A stretch of 64,000 bases of DNA. It comes from Rathayibacter sp. VKM Ac-2857. Lineage in GTDB: Bacteria; Actinomycetota; Actinomycetes; Actinomycetales; Microbacteriaceae. The position numbers and the translations under genes were made by a program. Where the stretch lies: contig NZ_JABMLE010000001.1 in NCBI RefSeq assembly GCF_013205025.1, positions 62,001 through 126,000 on the forward strand. Reading direction: 5' to 3'. Shown one piece after another: positions 11,005-18,524 of this stretch. Each line of letters starts with the position of its first letter. The stretch's first letter is position 1. The notes beneath the pieces are model-generated. The model made no database searches. It saw only the letters and a list, made by a program, of their open reading frames with translations, and had not been told where the DNA came from.

Positions 11005-12378
11005 GTGTCGGAAGAGCGCTACGACCTGGTCGTGCTCGGAGGTGGCAGCGGCGGGTACGCGGCGGCACTCCGTGCGACCCAGCTCGGCATGAGCGTGGCG
11101 ATCGTCGAGCGCGACAAGCTCGGCGGCACCTGCCTGCACCGCGGCTGCGTCCCGACCAAGGCCCTCCTGCACGCTGCGGAGCTCGCCGACGGTGCACGCG
11201 ACGCGCAGAAGTACGGCGTCCTCGCCGGCTTCCAGGGCATCGACGTGCCCGGCGTCACCCGCTACCGCGAGGGCGTCGTCGCCGGCAAGTACAAGGGCCT
11301 GCAGAGCCTCGTCTCCTCGCGCGGCATCACCGTCGTCTCGGGCGAGGGCCGGCTGACCGGGCCGAAGACCGTGACTGTCGGCGAGCACGTGCTGCACGGC
11401 GGCTCGATCGTCGTCGCGACCGGCTCCGCCTCGCGCACGCTGCCCGGCATCGAGATCGGCGGCCGCGTGATCACCAGCGACCAGGCCCTCGAGCTCGACC
11501 ACGTCCCCGAGCGGGTCGTCGTGCTCGGCGGCGGCGTCATCGGCGTCGAGTTCGCGAGCGTCTGGCGCTCCTTCGGCGCCGAGGTGTCGATCGTCGAGGC
11601 GCTCCCCCACCTCGTGCCCAACGAGGACGAGAGCGTCAGCAAGCAGTTCGAGCGCGCCTTCCGCAAGCGCGGCATCTCCTTCACCCTCGGCTCGCGGGTC
11701 ACCGGCGTGGTCCAGACCGGGAGCGGCGTCTCCGTCTCGCTCGAGAGCGGGGCGAGCGTCGAGGGCGACCTCCTCCTCGTCGCCGTCGGCCGCGGCCCGG
11801 TCACCGCCGGGCTCGGCCTCGAGGAGATCGGCGTGACGCTCGACCGCGGCTACGTGATCACCGACGAGCGCCTGCAGACCTCGGTCCCCGGCGTCTACGC
11901 CGTCGGCGACATCGTGCCCGGCCTGCAGCTCGCGCACCGCAGCTTCCAGCAGGGGATCTTCGTCGCCGAGGAGCTCGCCGGTCTGAAGCCGCAGACCGTC
12001 GCCGACCTGAACATTCCGAAGGTCACCTACAGCGACCCGGAGGTGGCGTCCGTCGGCCTCACCGAGGCGCGCGCGATCGCCGAGTACGGCGCCGAGCGCG
12101 TGGCGAGCTACGACTACGGTCTCGGCGGCAACGCGAAGAGCACGATCATCGGCACCGCCGGCTCGGTCAAGGTCGTCCGCGTCGTCGACGGACCCGTCGT
12201 CGGCGTGCACATGATCGGCGCCCGCGTCGGCGAGCTGATCGGCGAGGCCCAGCTCATCGTGAACTGGGAGGCGCACCCCGAGGACGTCGCCCCCTTCGTG
12301 CACGCGCACCCCACGCAGAACGAGGCGCTCGGCGAGGCGCACCTCGCTCTCGCGGGCAAGCCGCTGCACGCCCTCTAG
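11005..12378 (+). CDS. lpdA: dihydrolipoyl dehydrogenase (E3)
   Basis: 457-residue FAD flavoprotein that reoxidises the dihydrolipoyl group of 2-oxo acid dehydrogenase complexes with NAD+. The FAD-binding GGGSGGYAAA stretch is at the N-terminus, and the redox-active disulfide is GGTCLHRGCVPTKAL. The NAD-binding GGGVIGVEFA follows, then the second FAD motif VYAVGD, and the C-terminal HAHPTQNEALGEAH holds the catalytic His-Glu pair. The start is GTG. A TAGGGT -10 just after the pepA stop gives a leader of about 95 bases. The E2 gene follows 81 bases downstream; E1 genes are not in the window. Confidence 0.96.
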   Translation: MSEERYDLVVLGGGSGGYAAALRATQLGMSVAIVERDKLGGTCLHRGCVPTKALLHAAELADGARDAQKYGVLAGFQGIDVPGVTRYREGVVAGKYKGLQSLVSSRGITVVSGEGRLTGPKTVTVGEHVLHGGSIVVATGSASRTLPGIEIGGRVITSDQALELDHVPERVVVLGGGVIGVEFASVWRSFGAEVSIVEALPHLVPNEDESVSKQFERAFRKRGISFTLGSRVTGVVQTGSGVSVSLESGASVEGDLLLVAVGRGPVTAGLGLEEIGVTLDRGYVITDERLQTSVPGVYAVGDIVPGLQLAHRSFQQGIFVAEELAGLKPQTVADLNIPKVTYSDPEVASVGLTEARAIAEYGAERVASYDYGLGGNAKSTIIGTAGSVKVVRVVDGPVVGVHMIGARVGELIGEAQLIVNWEAHPEDVAPFVHAHPTQNEALGEAHLALAGKPLHAL

Positions 12379-12459
12379 AACCATCGCGGGGCGGCGACCG
12401 GCCGCTCCCGCCTCACTAAACTGAAGCAACGAACACAAGCGTCTTAAGGAGACAGGCTC

Positions 12460-13899
12460 ATGAGCGAATCCGTCAGCCTCCCGGCACTCGGAGAGAGTGT
12501 CACGGAAGGAACGGTCACCCGCTGGCTGAAGAACGTCGGCGACCGCGTCGAGGTCGACGAGCCGCTGCTCGAGGTCTCGACCGACAAGGTGGACACCGAG
12601 ATCCCGTCGCCCGTCGCCGGAGTCATCGAGGAGATCCTCGTCCAGGAGGACGAGACCGTCGAGGTCGGCGCCGAGCTGGTCCGCATCGGCGACGGCTCCG
12701 GAGCCGCTGCCGCGGCCGAGCCCGAGGCCCCCGCCGAGGAGTCGCCCGAGGCCGAGGCCGCCGAGACCGAGCCGACCGACGAGGCCACGCCCTCCGTCGA
12801 CGCGGAGACCGAGGAGGAGGCTCCGGCCCCCGCCGAGCCCGAGCCGGCTCCCGCCGCCGAGAAGCCCGCCGCTCCCGAGGCGGCCGCGCCCGCTCCGTCG
12901 GTCCCGGCGCCCGCCGCCGCCGCTCCGGCCGCTGCTGCCCCCGCGCCGGCCGCGAGCCCCGAGCCCACCGACTCGAACCCCGGCTACGTCACCCCGCTGG
13001 TGCGGAAGCTGGCCGGCGAGAACGGCATCGACCTCTCGACCCTCACCGGCACCGGTGTCGGCGGGCGCATTCGCAAGCAGGACGTGCTCGACGCCGTCGA
13101 GGCCGCCAAGTCGGCTCCCGCCCCGGTCTCGGCTCCCGCCGCCGCCGCGGCGAAGGCCGCCCGCACGCCGCTGGAGACCTCGCCCCTGCGCGGCACGACG
13201 CAGCCGATGACCCGCCTGCGCAAGGTCCTCGCGCAGCGCGCCGTCGAGTCGATGCAGTCGACCGCTCAGCTCACCTCGGTCGTCGAGGTCGACGTCACCG
13301 CCGTCGCCCGCTTCCGCGACTCGGTCAAGAAGACCTTCAACGAGAAGACCGGCGCCAAGCTGTCCTTCCTGCCGTTCTTCGCCCTCGCGGCCGCCGAGGC
13401 CCTCAAGGCCTACCCGGTGATCAACTCGACGCTCGACGGCGACTCGATCGTCTACCCGGACCACGAGAACATCAGCATCGCGGTCGACACCGAGCGCGGC
13501 CTGCTGACCCCTGTCCTCAAGAACGCGTCGGAGCTCACCCTCGCGCAGATCGCCAGCACCATCGGCGACCTCGCGGAGCGCACCCGCAACAACAAGCTCA
13601 AGCCCGACGAGCTCGCCGGCGGCACCTTCACCCTGACCAACACCGGATCGCGCGGTGCGCTGTTCGACACGCCCGTCGTGTTCCTGCCGCAGACCGCGAT
13701 CCTCGGCACCGGCATCGTCACGAAGAAGCCGGCCGTCGTGCAGGTCGACGGCAGCGACGCGATCGCGATCCGCTCCACCGTGTTCCTCGCCCTCTCCTAC
13801 GACCACCGCACGGTCGACGGCGCCGACGCGGCCCGCTTCCTGGTGGCCATCAAGGAGCGCCTCGAGGAGGGCTCGTTCGAGAACGACCTCGGCATCTGA
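12460..13899 (+). CDS. sucB: dihydrolipoamide acyltransferase (E2) of a 2-oxo acid dehydrogenase complex
   Basis: 479-residue E2 protein that transfers an acyl group to CoA. It has one lipoyl domain (residues 1-75, lipoyl-lysine K43 in TDKVDTE), a long Ala/Pro/Glu linker (about 80-170), a peripheral subunit-binding domain (about 175-212, YVTPLVRKLA and GVGGRIRKQDV), and the CoA-dependent catalytic core ending in SYDHRTVDGADAARF. Such genes are often named SucB. In related actinobacteria the 2-oxoglutarate complex uses a fused OdhA/Kgd, and this E2 then serves pyruvate dehydrogenase, so AceF is the likelier role. Promoter TAAACT (12417-12422) and AAGGAG precede the ATG. Confidence 0.93.
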   Translation: MSESVSLPALGESVTEGTVTRWLKNVGDRVEVDEPLLEVSTDKVDTEIPSPVAGVIEEILVQEDETVEVGAELVRIGDGSGAAAAAEPEAPAEESPEAEAAETEPTDEATPSVDAETEEEAPAPAEPEPAPAAEKPAAPEAAAPAPSVPAPAAAAPAAAAPAPAASPEPTDSNPGYVTPLVRKLAGENGIDLSTLTGTGVGGRIRKQDVLDAVEAAKSAPAPVSAPAAAAAKAARTPLETSPLRGTTQPMTRLRKVLAQRAVESMQSTAQLTSVVEVDVTAVARFRDSVKKTFNEKTGAKLSFLPFFALAAAEALKAYPVINSTLDGDSIVYPDHENISIAVDTERGLLTPVLKNASELTLAQIASTIGDLAERTRNNKLKPDELAGGTFTLTNTGSRGALFDTPVVFLPQTAILGTGIVTKKPAVVQVDGSDAIAIRSTVFLALSYDHRTVDGADAARFLVAIKERLEEGSFENDLGI

Positions 13900-13922
13900 C
13901 GCCTCGTCGCTGACGCGCCGCA

Positions 13923-14323
13923 CTAGCGGCCCCCGTCGGTGAAGACGTCGCGCAGCAGCCAGACGGCCTCCATCCTGATCATCAGGACGGAGGCCGTCGT
14001 CGTTCCCGGGTCCGGCCCGATCGCGACCACGGCGGAGGCGCCGTTCACGTCCGCGTGCACCGCCGTGACGGCGGTCTCGTGCCGGAGAGCCACGGCGACG
14101 GCGGCCCACTCCGACCGGAGCGGCGAGTCGGTCGTGGTCAGCGCCGCGGAGCAGCTCGGGCTCGCAGCACCGCAGTCGCGGACGGCGGCGAGCAGGGCGA
14201 CGGCGGCCGCCTCCGCACCGAGATCCGCGGGCGGCGGCTGGACCGCGGGCACGGGGACGGGTGTCGGCGTCGGCGTAGGCGTAGGCGTCAGAGACTGTGG
14301 CGGCGTCGGGTGGCGGCAGGGGG
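13923..14323 (-). pseudogene. out-of-frame C-terminal continuation of the pseudokinase-like gene
   Basis: A minus-strand frame offset by -1 from the upstream gene continues sensibly from the G5 run (14319-14323, C5 on the coding strand) to TAG at 13923-13925. It begins with a TPTPTPTPTPVPVP linker, then about 100 residues with two alanine-rich helices, a Cys pair (DCGAASPSC) and a compact end (VLMIRMEAVWLLRDVF). This is what one expects outside the membrane after the preceding transmembrane helix. No convincing separate start or ribosome binding site is visible. A one-base deletion, a sequencing error, or -1 frameshifting at the C5 run would each join the two parts. Confidence 0.6.
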
Positions 14324-15172
14324 ACGCTCCTGCGCCGCGGGCTGCGCGCTCGAGACCCGCTCCGGCCCCCACGCCGCCATCGCCAGTGCGCCGATGAGGA
14401 CGACGAGCGCCGCGGCGAGGGGACCGCGCCGACGAACGACGAGGGCCAGCACGCGGTCCCGCCAGCCGTCCAGCGGATGCGTCCGGCGGTGACGACCCGG
14501 CGAGGCCTCGCGCACGCACTCCGGCCCCTCCGCCGCTCGCGCCACGCGCTGCGACGCCCCGAGCGGCAGCGGAGCCGCGGTGCAGTAGAGCAGCGCCTCG
14601 ATCGCCTCGAGGTCGTCGTCGTCCTCGGGACTCCCCCGCCACGCGGGGCAGCGCTGCCGGCAGCGGGCGAGGAGGCCGCGGACCGCCGCCCGCACCTCGG
14701 ACTCGGACGCTCCCGCGGCCGCCTCGCTCAGCAGCAGCACGGGTCGGCCCTCCTCGGTCAGCCCGATCGCCTCCGCACCGGGCACCGGGAGCACGCCCGC
14801 GGCCACGCAGTCCCGCAGAGCGCCGACGATCGGAGCGAGAAGGGTCACGACGACACCCGGTGGCAGTGCGGCTCCGGACTCGAGGACCTCCTCGAGGGTC
14901 CTGACGACCGGCGGCTCGCTCAGCAGGACGAGCCCGTCGCGGTGCACGCCGACGTCGACGAGCCGCTGCCGGTGCTCGTGCCGCCCGAGCCGGTCGAGCC
15001 CCGAGCGCAGCGCGTCCTCCGCCCGCTCCTGCGAGAGGACGGCGGCGTTCGATCGCCGCCCGGCACCGTCGCGGACGAGCGGACCCAGCGCGCCCGCGCC
15101 CACCACGACGTAGCCGGCGATCCGCTCGGCGGGCCGCCCTCCGCTCCCGTTCCGATCGCCGCTCGCTGACAT
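14288..15172 (-). CDS. membrane-anchored protein-kinase-like (pseudokinase) protein, frameshifted at its 3' end
   Basis: 294 residues as read. The first ~200 resemble a degenerate Ser/Thr kinase fold: IAGYVVVGAGALGPLV in place of the glycine loop, LLSEPPVVRTLEEVL as the hinge, and LRDCVAAGVLPVPGAEAIGL where an active kinase has HRD...N. Catalytic Lys, HRD Asp and DFG are not recognisable. One transmembrane helix follows (PLAAALVVLIGALAMAAW). The frame then ends in RRRHSL, while the adjacent frame continues with a Thr-Pro linker and an outer domain. The start is the ATG for MSASGDRNG. The family is not identified beyond this; a cell-envelope regulatory role is a guess. Confidence 0.6.
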   Translation of the reverse strand: MSASGDRNGSGGRPAERIAGYVVVGAGALGPLVRDGAGRRSNAAVLSQERAEDALRSGLDRLGRHEHRQRLVDVGVHRDGLVLLSEPPVVRTLEEVLESGAALPPGVVVTLLAPIVGALRDCVAAGVLPVPGAEAIGLTEEGRPVLLLSEAAAGASESEVRAAVRGLLARCRQRCPAWRGSPEDDDDLEAIEALLYCTAAPLPLGASQRVARAAEGPECVREASPGRHRRTHPLDGWRDRVLALVVRRRGPLAAALVVLIGALAMAAWGPERVSSAQPAAQERPPAATRRRHSL

Positions 15173-15323
15173 GCTCCGAGAGTGCCTGCCGGGTCCGTCC
15201 GCCGGAGCGCCGGGCGGCCGATCGGTGGACGGATCGCCCGCGCCGCCACTGGGGAGGAGCGGCGACCCGGCGGATCCGCCCGGATCGGTCTCCCCCGCCG
15301 GGTCCGCTCGGTATCCTGGAGGA

Positions 15324-16034
15324 ATGGCACGCAGCACGGAACCGTCGACGAAGGCGGTCAAGGAACCCGGACGTCTCAAGCAGATGTGGCAGGTGTTCCA
15401 GATGACCCGCCGCTACGACAGCAGCGCGGTCTGGATCATCCTCCTCGCGCTCGCCGTCCCGATCCTGATCGGCGTGCTCCTCGGAGTCCTCCTCAGCGAC
15501 GGCAACGGCTTCGTCATCGCCCTGTGGATCATCGTCGGCGTGATGGCCGGACTGGTCGCCGGCCTCGCGGTGCTCTCCCGCCGCGCCGAGCGCGCCGCCT
15601 ACGGGCAGATCGCCGGGCAGCCCGGGGCCGTCGGCGCCGTCCTGCGCAGCGGGCTCCGCGGCACCTGGACCGGCGGCGAGATGCCGGTGGCCGTCAACGG
15701 CAAGACGCAGGACGCGGTCTACCGCGCGGTCGGACGCGGCGGCGTCGTGCTGATCGCGGAAGGACCGACCGGTCGCACCAAGCGCATGCTCGAGGACGAG
15801 CGCCGCAAGGTGACCCGCATCCTCCCCAACGTCCCGGTCACCTTCGTCAACGTCGGCCCGGACGAGGGCGCCGTGCCGCTGCACAAGGTCCCCCGCACCC
15901 TCGCGAAGACCAAGAAGGTGCTGACCAAGGCCGAGGTCGTGGCCGTCAAGAACCGCCTCGCCTCGCTCAACACCTCGCTGCCGATCCCGAAGGGCGTCGA
16001 CCCCTTCAAGGTGCGCCCGCAGCGCTCGCGCTGA
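15324..16034 (+). CDS. DUF4191 domain membrane protein
   Basis: 236-residue protein with a basic N-terminus (KQMWQVFQMTRRYD), two transmembrane helices (residues about 32-55 and 60-82), and a soluble C-terminal domain containing LRGTWTGGEMPVAVN and GRTKRMLEDERRKVTRILPNVPV. These match DUF4191, a conserved actinobacterial family of unknown function often found near lipoyl synthase or glnA. The ATG is preceded by GGAGGA, and also by a -10-like TATCCT six bases upstream, so both leadered and leaderless starts are possible. It converges on the RDD gene. Confidence 0.85.
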   Translation: MARSTEPSTKAVKEPGRLKQMWQVFQMTRRYDSSAVWIILLALAVPILIGVLLGVLLSDGNGFVIALWIIVGVMAGLVAGLAVLSRRAERAAYGQIAGQPGAVGAVLRSGLRGTWTGGEMPVAVNGKTQDAVYRAVGRGGVVLIAEGPTGRTKRMLEDERRKVTRILPNVPVTFVNVGPDEGAVPLHKVPRTLAKTKKVLTKAEVVAVKNRLASLNTSLPIPKGVDPFKVRPQRSR

Positions 16035-16055
16035 CGCGCACCTCGGTGCACGGAG

Positions 16056-16092
16056 GAACGGGCCGGTCGGGATCACTCCCGCCGGCCCGTTC
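16056..16092. terminator. bidirectional terminator hairpin
   Basis: GAACGGGCCGG (16056-16066) pairs perfectly with CCGGCCCGTTC (16082-16092), and the enclosed bases add an inner CGGGA/TCCCG stem. It lies between the convergent DUF4191 and RDD genes and can serve both. Confidence 0.8.
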
Positions 16093-16117
16093 GTCGTTCC
16101 CGGGAACGCCTTCCCGG

Positions 16118-16540
16118 TCAGTACCGGACGAGCACCGTTCCCGCGACCTTGTCGTGGAAGCCGCGCTGGTCCGAGTCCCAGACGAGAGCCGGCACCAGGA
16201 CGGCGAGCAGCACCGAGCGCACCAGCGGCCGCCAGACGCCGACCCAGCCGCCGCCGAGGCGCACCACGCGCAGTCCCAGCAGCCGGTGGCCGATGCTCCC
16301 GCCGATGGTGGGGATGAAGACCGCCTGCAGCACCACGAAGAGGACGATGCTCGCCCAGCGGTCGTAGCCGAAGAAGACGAAGGAGATCAGCGCGACGATC
16401 GCGAAGTCGACGGCGAGGGCCGCGAAGCGGCGTCCCGGGCGGGCGATCGACATCCGGCCGGTCTCGGGCAGCCCGAGCCGCTCCCCGGGCCGCGTGCTCG
16501 GGGCGACGTCGGCGAAGGTCCTGCGTTCGGGTGCTGGCAT
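16118..16540 (-). CDS. RDD family membrane protein
   Basis: 140-residue protein with three hydrophobic segments. The RDD signature is seen as ARPGRRFAALAVDFAIVALISF near residue 32, with the Arg and first Asp of the motif, followed by the IGHRLLGLRVVR block. RDD proteins are small membrane proteins of uncertain role, some linked to ion or cofactor transport. In Mycobacterium and Streptomyces an RDD gene also neighbours glnA1. GGAGG and a -10-like TAGCAT (16547-16552, minus strand) both precede the ATG. It is divergent from glnA1. Confidence 0.85.
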   Translation of the reverse strand: MPAPERRTFADVAPSTRPGERLGLPETGRMSIARPGRRFAALAVDFAIVALISFVFFGYDRWASIVLFVVLQAVFIPTIGGSIGHRLLGLRVVRLGGGWVGVWRPLVRSVLLAVLVPALVWDSDQRGFHDKVAGTVLVRY

Positions 16541-16617
16541 CCTCCGATGCTACCCGCGCCGCCCCTGCACCGGCCGGGAGCCGGATCGCGGGAGCGACTC
16601 GCTCGACAGAGCTTCGC

Positions 16618-16655
16618 GTAACATGCTCGAAACAAAGGGGACACGGTGGGGAAAC
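16618..16655 (+). promoter_or_regulatory. GlnR-type operator upstream of glnA1
   Basis: Four half-sites with exact six-base spacers: GTAAC (16618-16622), GAAAC (16629-16633), GACAC (16640-16644) and GAAAC (16651-16655). This matches the actinobacterial GlnR box gTnAC-n6-GaAAc-n6-GtnAC-n6-GAAAc, known from Streptomyces and Mycobacterium nitrogen genes. It ends about 65 bases before the glnA1 start. GlnR control of glnA1 by nitrogen supply is therefore likely. Confidence 0.8.
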
Positions 16656-16720
16656 CCCCCATGACTACCCTGGAACGGCTGCGCTCTGCAGCAACCCGTT
16701 ACGCCATAGGAGACCTTTGC

Positions 16721-18145
16721 ATGTTTAAAGATTCTTCCGAGGTGCTCACGTTCATCAAGGACACGGACGTCAAGTTCCTCGACATCCGGTTCACCGATCT
16801 CCCCGGTGTCCAGCAGCACTTCAACATCCCCGCCTCGACGGTCGACGAGGAGTTCTTCTCCGTCGGCCAGCTCTTCGACGGGTCCTCGATCCGCGGATTC
16901 GCGAACATCCACGAATCGGACATGCAGCTGATCCCTGACGTGACCACCGCCTACGTGGACCCGTTCCGCGTCGAGCGCACGCTGATCATCGTCTTCGACA
17001 TCTACAACCCGCGCAACGGGGAGATCTACTCGAAGGACCCGCGCCAGGTCGCCAAGAAGGCCGAGAAGTACCTCGCGTCCACCGGCATCGCCGACACCGC
17101 GTTCTTCGCCCCCGAGGCCGAGTTCTACATCTTCGACGACGTGCGCTACGAGGTCACCCAGAACTCCGCGTTCCACTCCGTCGACTCCGTCGAGGGCGCC
17201 TGGAACTCGGGCCGCGTCGAAGAGGGCGGCAACCTCGGCAACAAGACCCCCTACAAGGGCGGCTACTTCCCGGTCAGCCCGGTCGACAAGCAGGCCGACC
17301 TCCGCGACGACATCTGCCTCAAGCTGATCGACGCCGGCCTCATCCTCGAGCGCTCGCACCACGAGGTGGGCACCGGCGGCCAGGCCGAGATCAACTACCG
17401 CTTCGACACGATGGTCCACTCCGCGGACGACATCCTGAAGTTCAAGTACATCGTCAAGAACACGGCCGAGCAGTGGGGCAAGACCGCCACGTTCATGCCG
17501 AAGCCGCTCTTCGGCGACAACGGCTCGGGCATGCACACCCACCAGTCGCTCTGGAACGACGGCAAGCCCCTGTTCTACGACGAGAACGGCTACGGCGGAC
17601 TCTCCGACGTCGCCCGCTGGTACATCGGCGGCCTGCTCAAGCACGCCCCCGCGGTCCTCGCGTTCACGAACCCGACGGTCAACTCGTACCACCGCCTGAT
17701 CCCGGGCTTCGAGGCGCCGGTCAACCTGGTCTACTCGGCCGGCAACCGCTCCGCGTCGATCCGCATCCCGATCACGGGCACGAACCCCAAGGCCAAGCGC
17801 ATCGAGTTCCGCGCGCCCGACGCCTCGGGCAACCCGTACCTCGCGTTCGCCGCCCAGCTGATGGCGGGCCTCGACGGCATCAAGAACCGCATCGAGCCGC
17901 ACGAGCCCGTCGACAAGGACCTGTACGAGCTGCCCCCGGAGGAGGCCAAGCTCATCCCGCAGGTCCCCGCCTCGCTCGAGGAGGCCCTGGCCGCCCTCGA
18001 AGCCGACCACGACTTCCTGCTCCAGGGCGGCGTGTTCACCCAGGAGCTCATCGAGACCTGGATCGACTACAAGCGCGAGAAGGAGATCAAGCCGCTCGCG
18101 CAGCGCCCGCACCCCTTCGAGTTCGAGCTGTACTACGGCGTCTGA
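16721..18145 (+). CDS. glnA: glutamine synthetase type I, GlnE-regulated
   Basis: 474-residue glutamine synthetase that condenses ammonia and glutamate with ATP; a cytosolic dodecamer. Motifs seen: DGSSIRGF near the N-terminus, AEFYIFD with metal ligands, the ATP-binding [14 protein letters not shown], and NRSASIRIP. Tyrosine 402 in [11 protein letters not shown] is at the adenylylation position, fitting control by glnE downstream. The start follows AGGAGA at 16708-16713; an upstream in-frame ATG lies within the GlnR box region and was not used. A strong terminator follows the stop. Confidence 0.97.
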   Translation: MFKDSSEVLTFIKDTDVKFLDIRFTDLPGVQQHFNIPASTVDEEFFSVGQLFDGSSIRGFANIHESDMQLIPDVTTAYVDPFRVERTLIIVFDIYNPRNGEIYSKDPRQVAKKAEKYLASTGIADTAFFAPEAEFYIFDDVRYEVTQNSAFHSVDSVEGAWNSGRVEEGGNLGNKTPYKGGYFPVSPVDKQADLRDDICLKLIDAGLILERSHHEVGTGGQAEINYRFDTMVHSADDILKFKYIVKNTAEQWGKTATFMPKPLFGDNGSGMHTHQSLWNDGKPLFYDENGYGGLSDVARWYIGGLLKHAPAVLAFTNPTVNSYHRLIPGFEAPVNLVYSAGNRSASIRIPITGTNPKAKRIEFRAPDASGNPYLAFAAQLMAGLDGIKNRIEPHEPVDKDLYELPPEEAKLIPQVPASLEEALAALEADHDFLLQGGVFTQELIETWIDYKREKEIKPLAQRPHPFEFELYYGV

Positions 18146-18161
18146 TCCCGCCGGAACGCAC

Positions 18162-18195
18162 GAAGGGCCGTCCCTCCTCGGAGGGGCGGCCCTTC
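18162..18195 (+). terminator. glnA terminator
   Basis: A near-perfect 14-16 bp stem with one G-U pair: GAAGGGCCGTCCCTCC (18162-18177) against GGAGGGGCGGCCCTTC (18180-18195), with a tight loop around TCG. It starts 16 bases after the glnA stop. Confidence 0.85.
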
Positions 18196-18245
18196 CGCGT
18201 TCCCGGGCCGCGCCGCCGAATCGGACGGCACGGGGGCGGACGTGG

Positions 18246-18398
18246 CTACTCGTAGAGGTAGAAGGTCCGGGCGCAGGCCGCGGAGCAGAACGGATCGCGT
18301 GGGCGGGACGGCCGGAGGCCGCAGGCCTCGCAGAGACGGGAGTCGCGGCGGCGCGACCGGCGGAGCAATGCGAGGAGTCGAGCGAGCAAGCGTCCCAC
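18246..18398 (-). CDS. small Cys-rich protein, putative zinc ribbon
   Basis: A 50-residue reading frame from GTG (18396-18398) to TAG (18246-18248), between the glnA terminator and glnE. After a basic amphipathic N-terminus (MGRLLARLLALLRRSRRR) it has RLCEACGLRPSRPRDPFCSAACARTFYLYE, that is Cys-x2-Cys followed by Cys-x3-Cys, a plausible one-zinc treble-clef or MYM-like ribbon. No better start was found; the bases ahead (CGAAGGTGG) give at most a weak ribosome binding site. Function unknown. The organised cysteines argue against a random frame. Confidence 0.5.
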   Translation of the reverse strand: MGRLLARLLALLRRSRRRDSRLCEACGLRPSRPRDPFCSAACARTFYLYE

Positions 18399-18524
18399 CT
18401 TCGGGTCACAGCACTGGGCTGCATCTAGGGAATATACCGAGCTTCCAGCGTGCCGCCCATCCGCTTGACAGACCCCCGCCCAGTTCGGGTGGCACGGCAG
18501 CGGCTCGGCCCGAGCGCGCGGACG

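Noticed and set aside
8812-14109. Very long minus-strand open frame of about 1765 codons opposite pepA, lpd and sucB
   Set aside because: It is the mirror frame of well-identified plus-strand genes in GC-rich DNA; its composition is Arg/Gly/Asp/Ala-rich with no domain.
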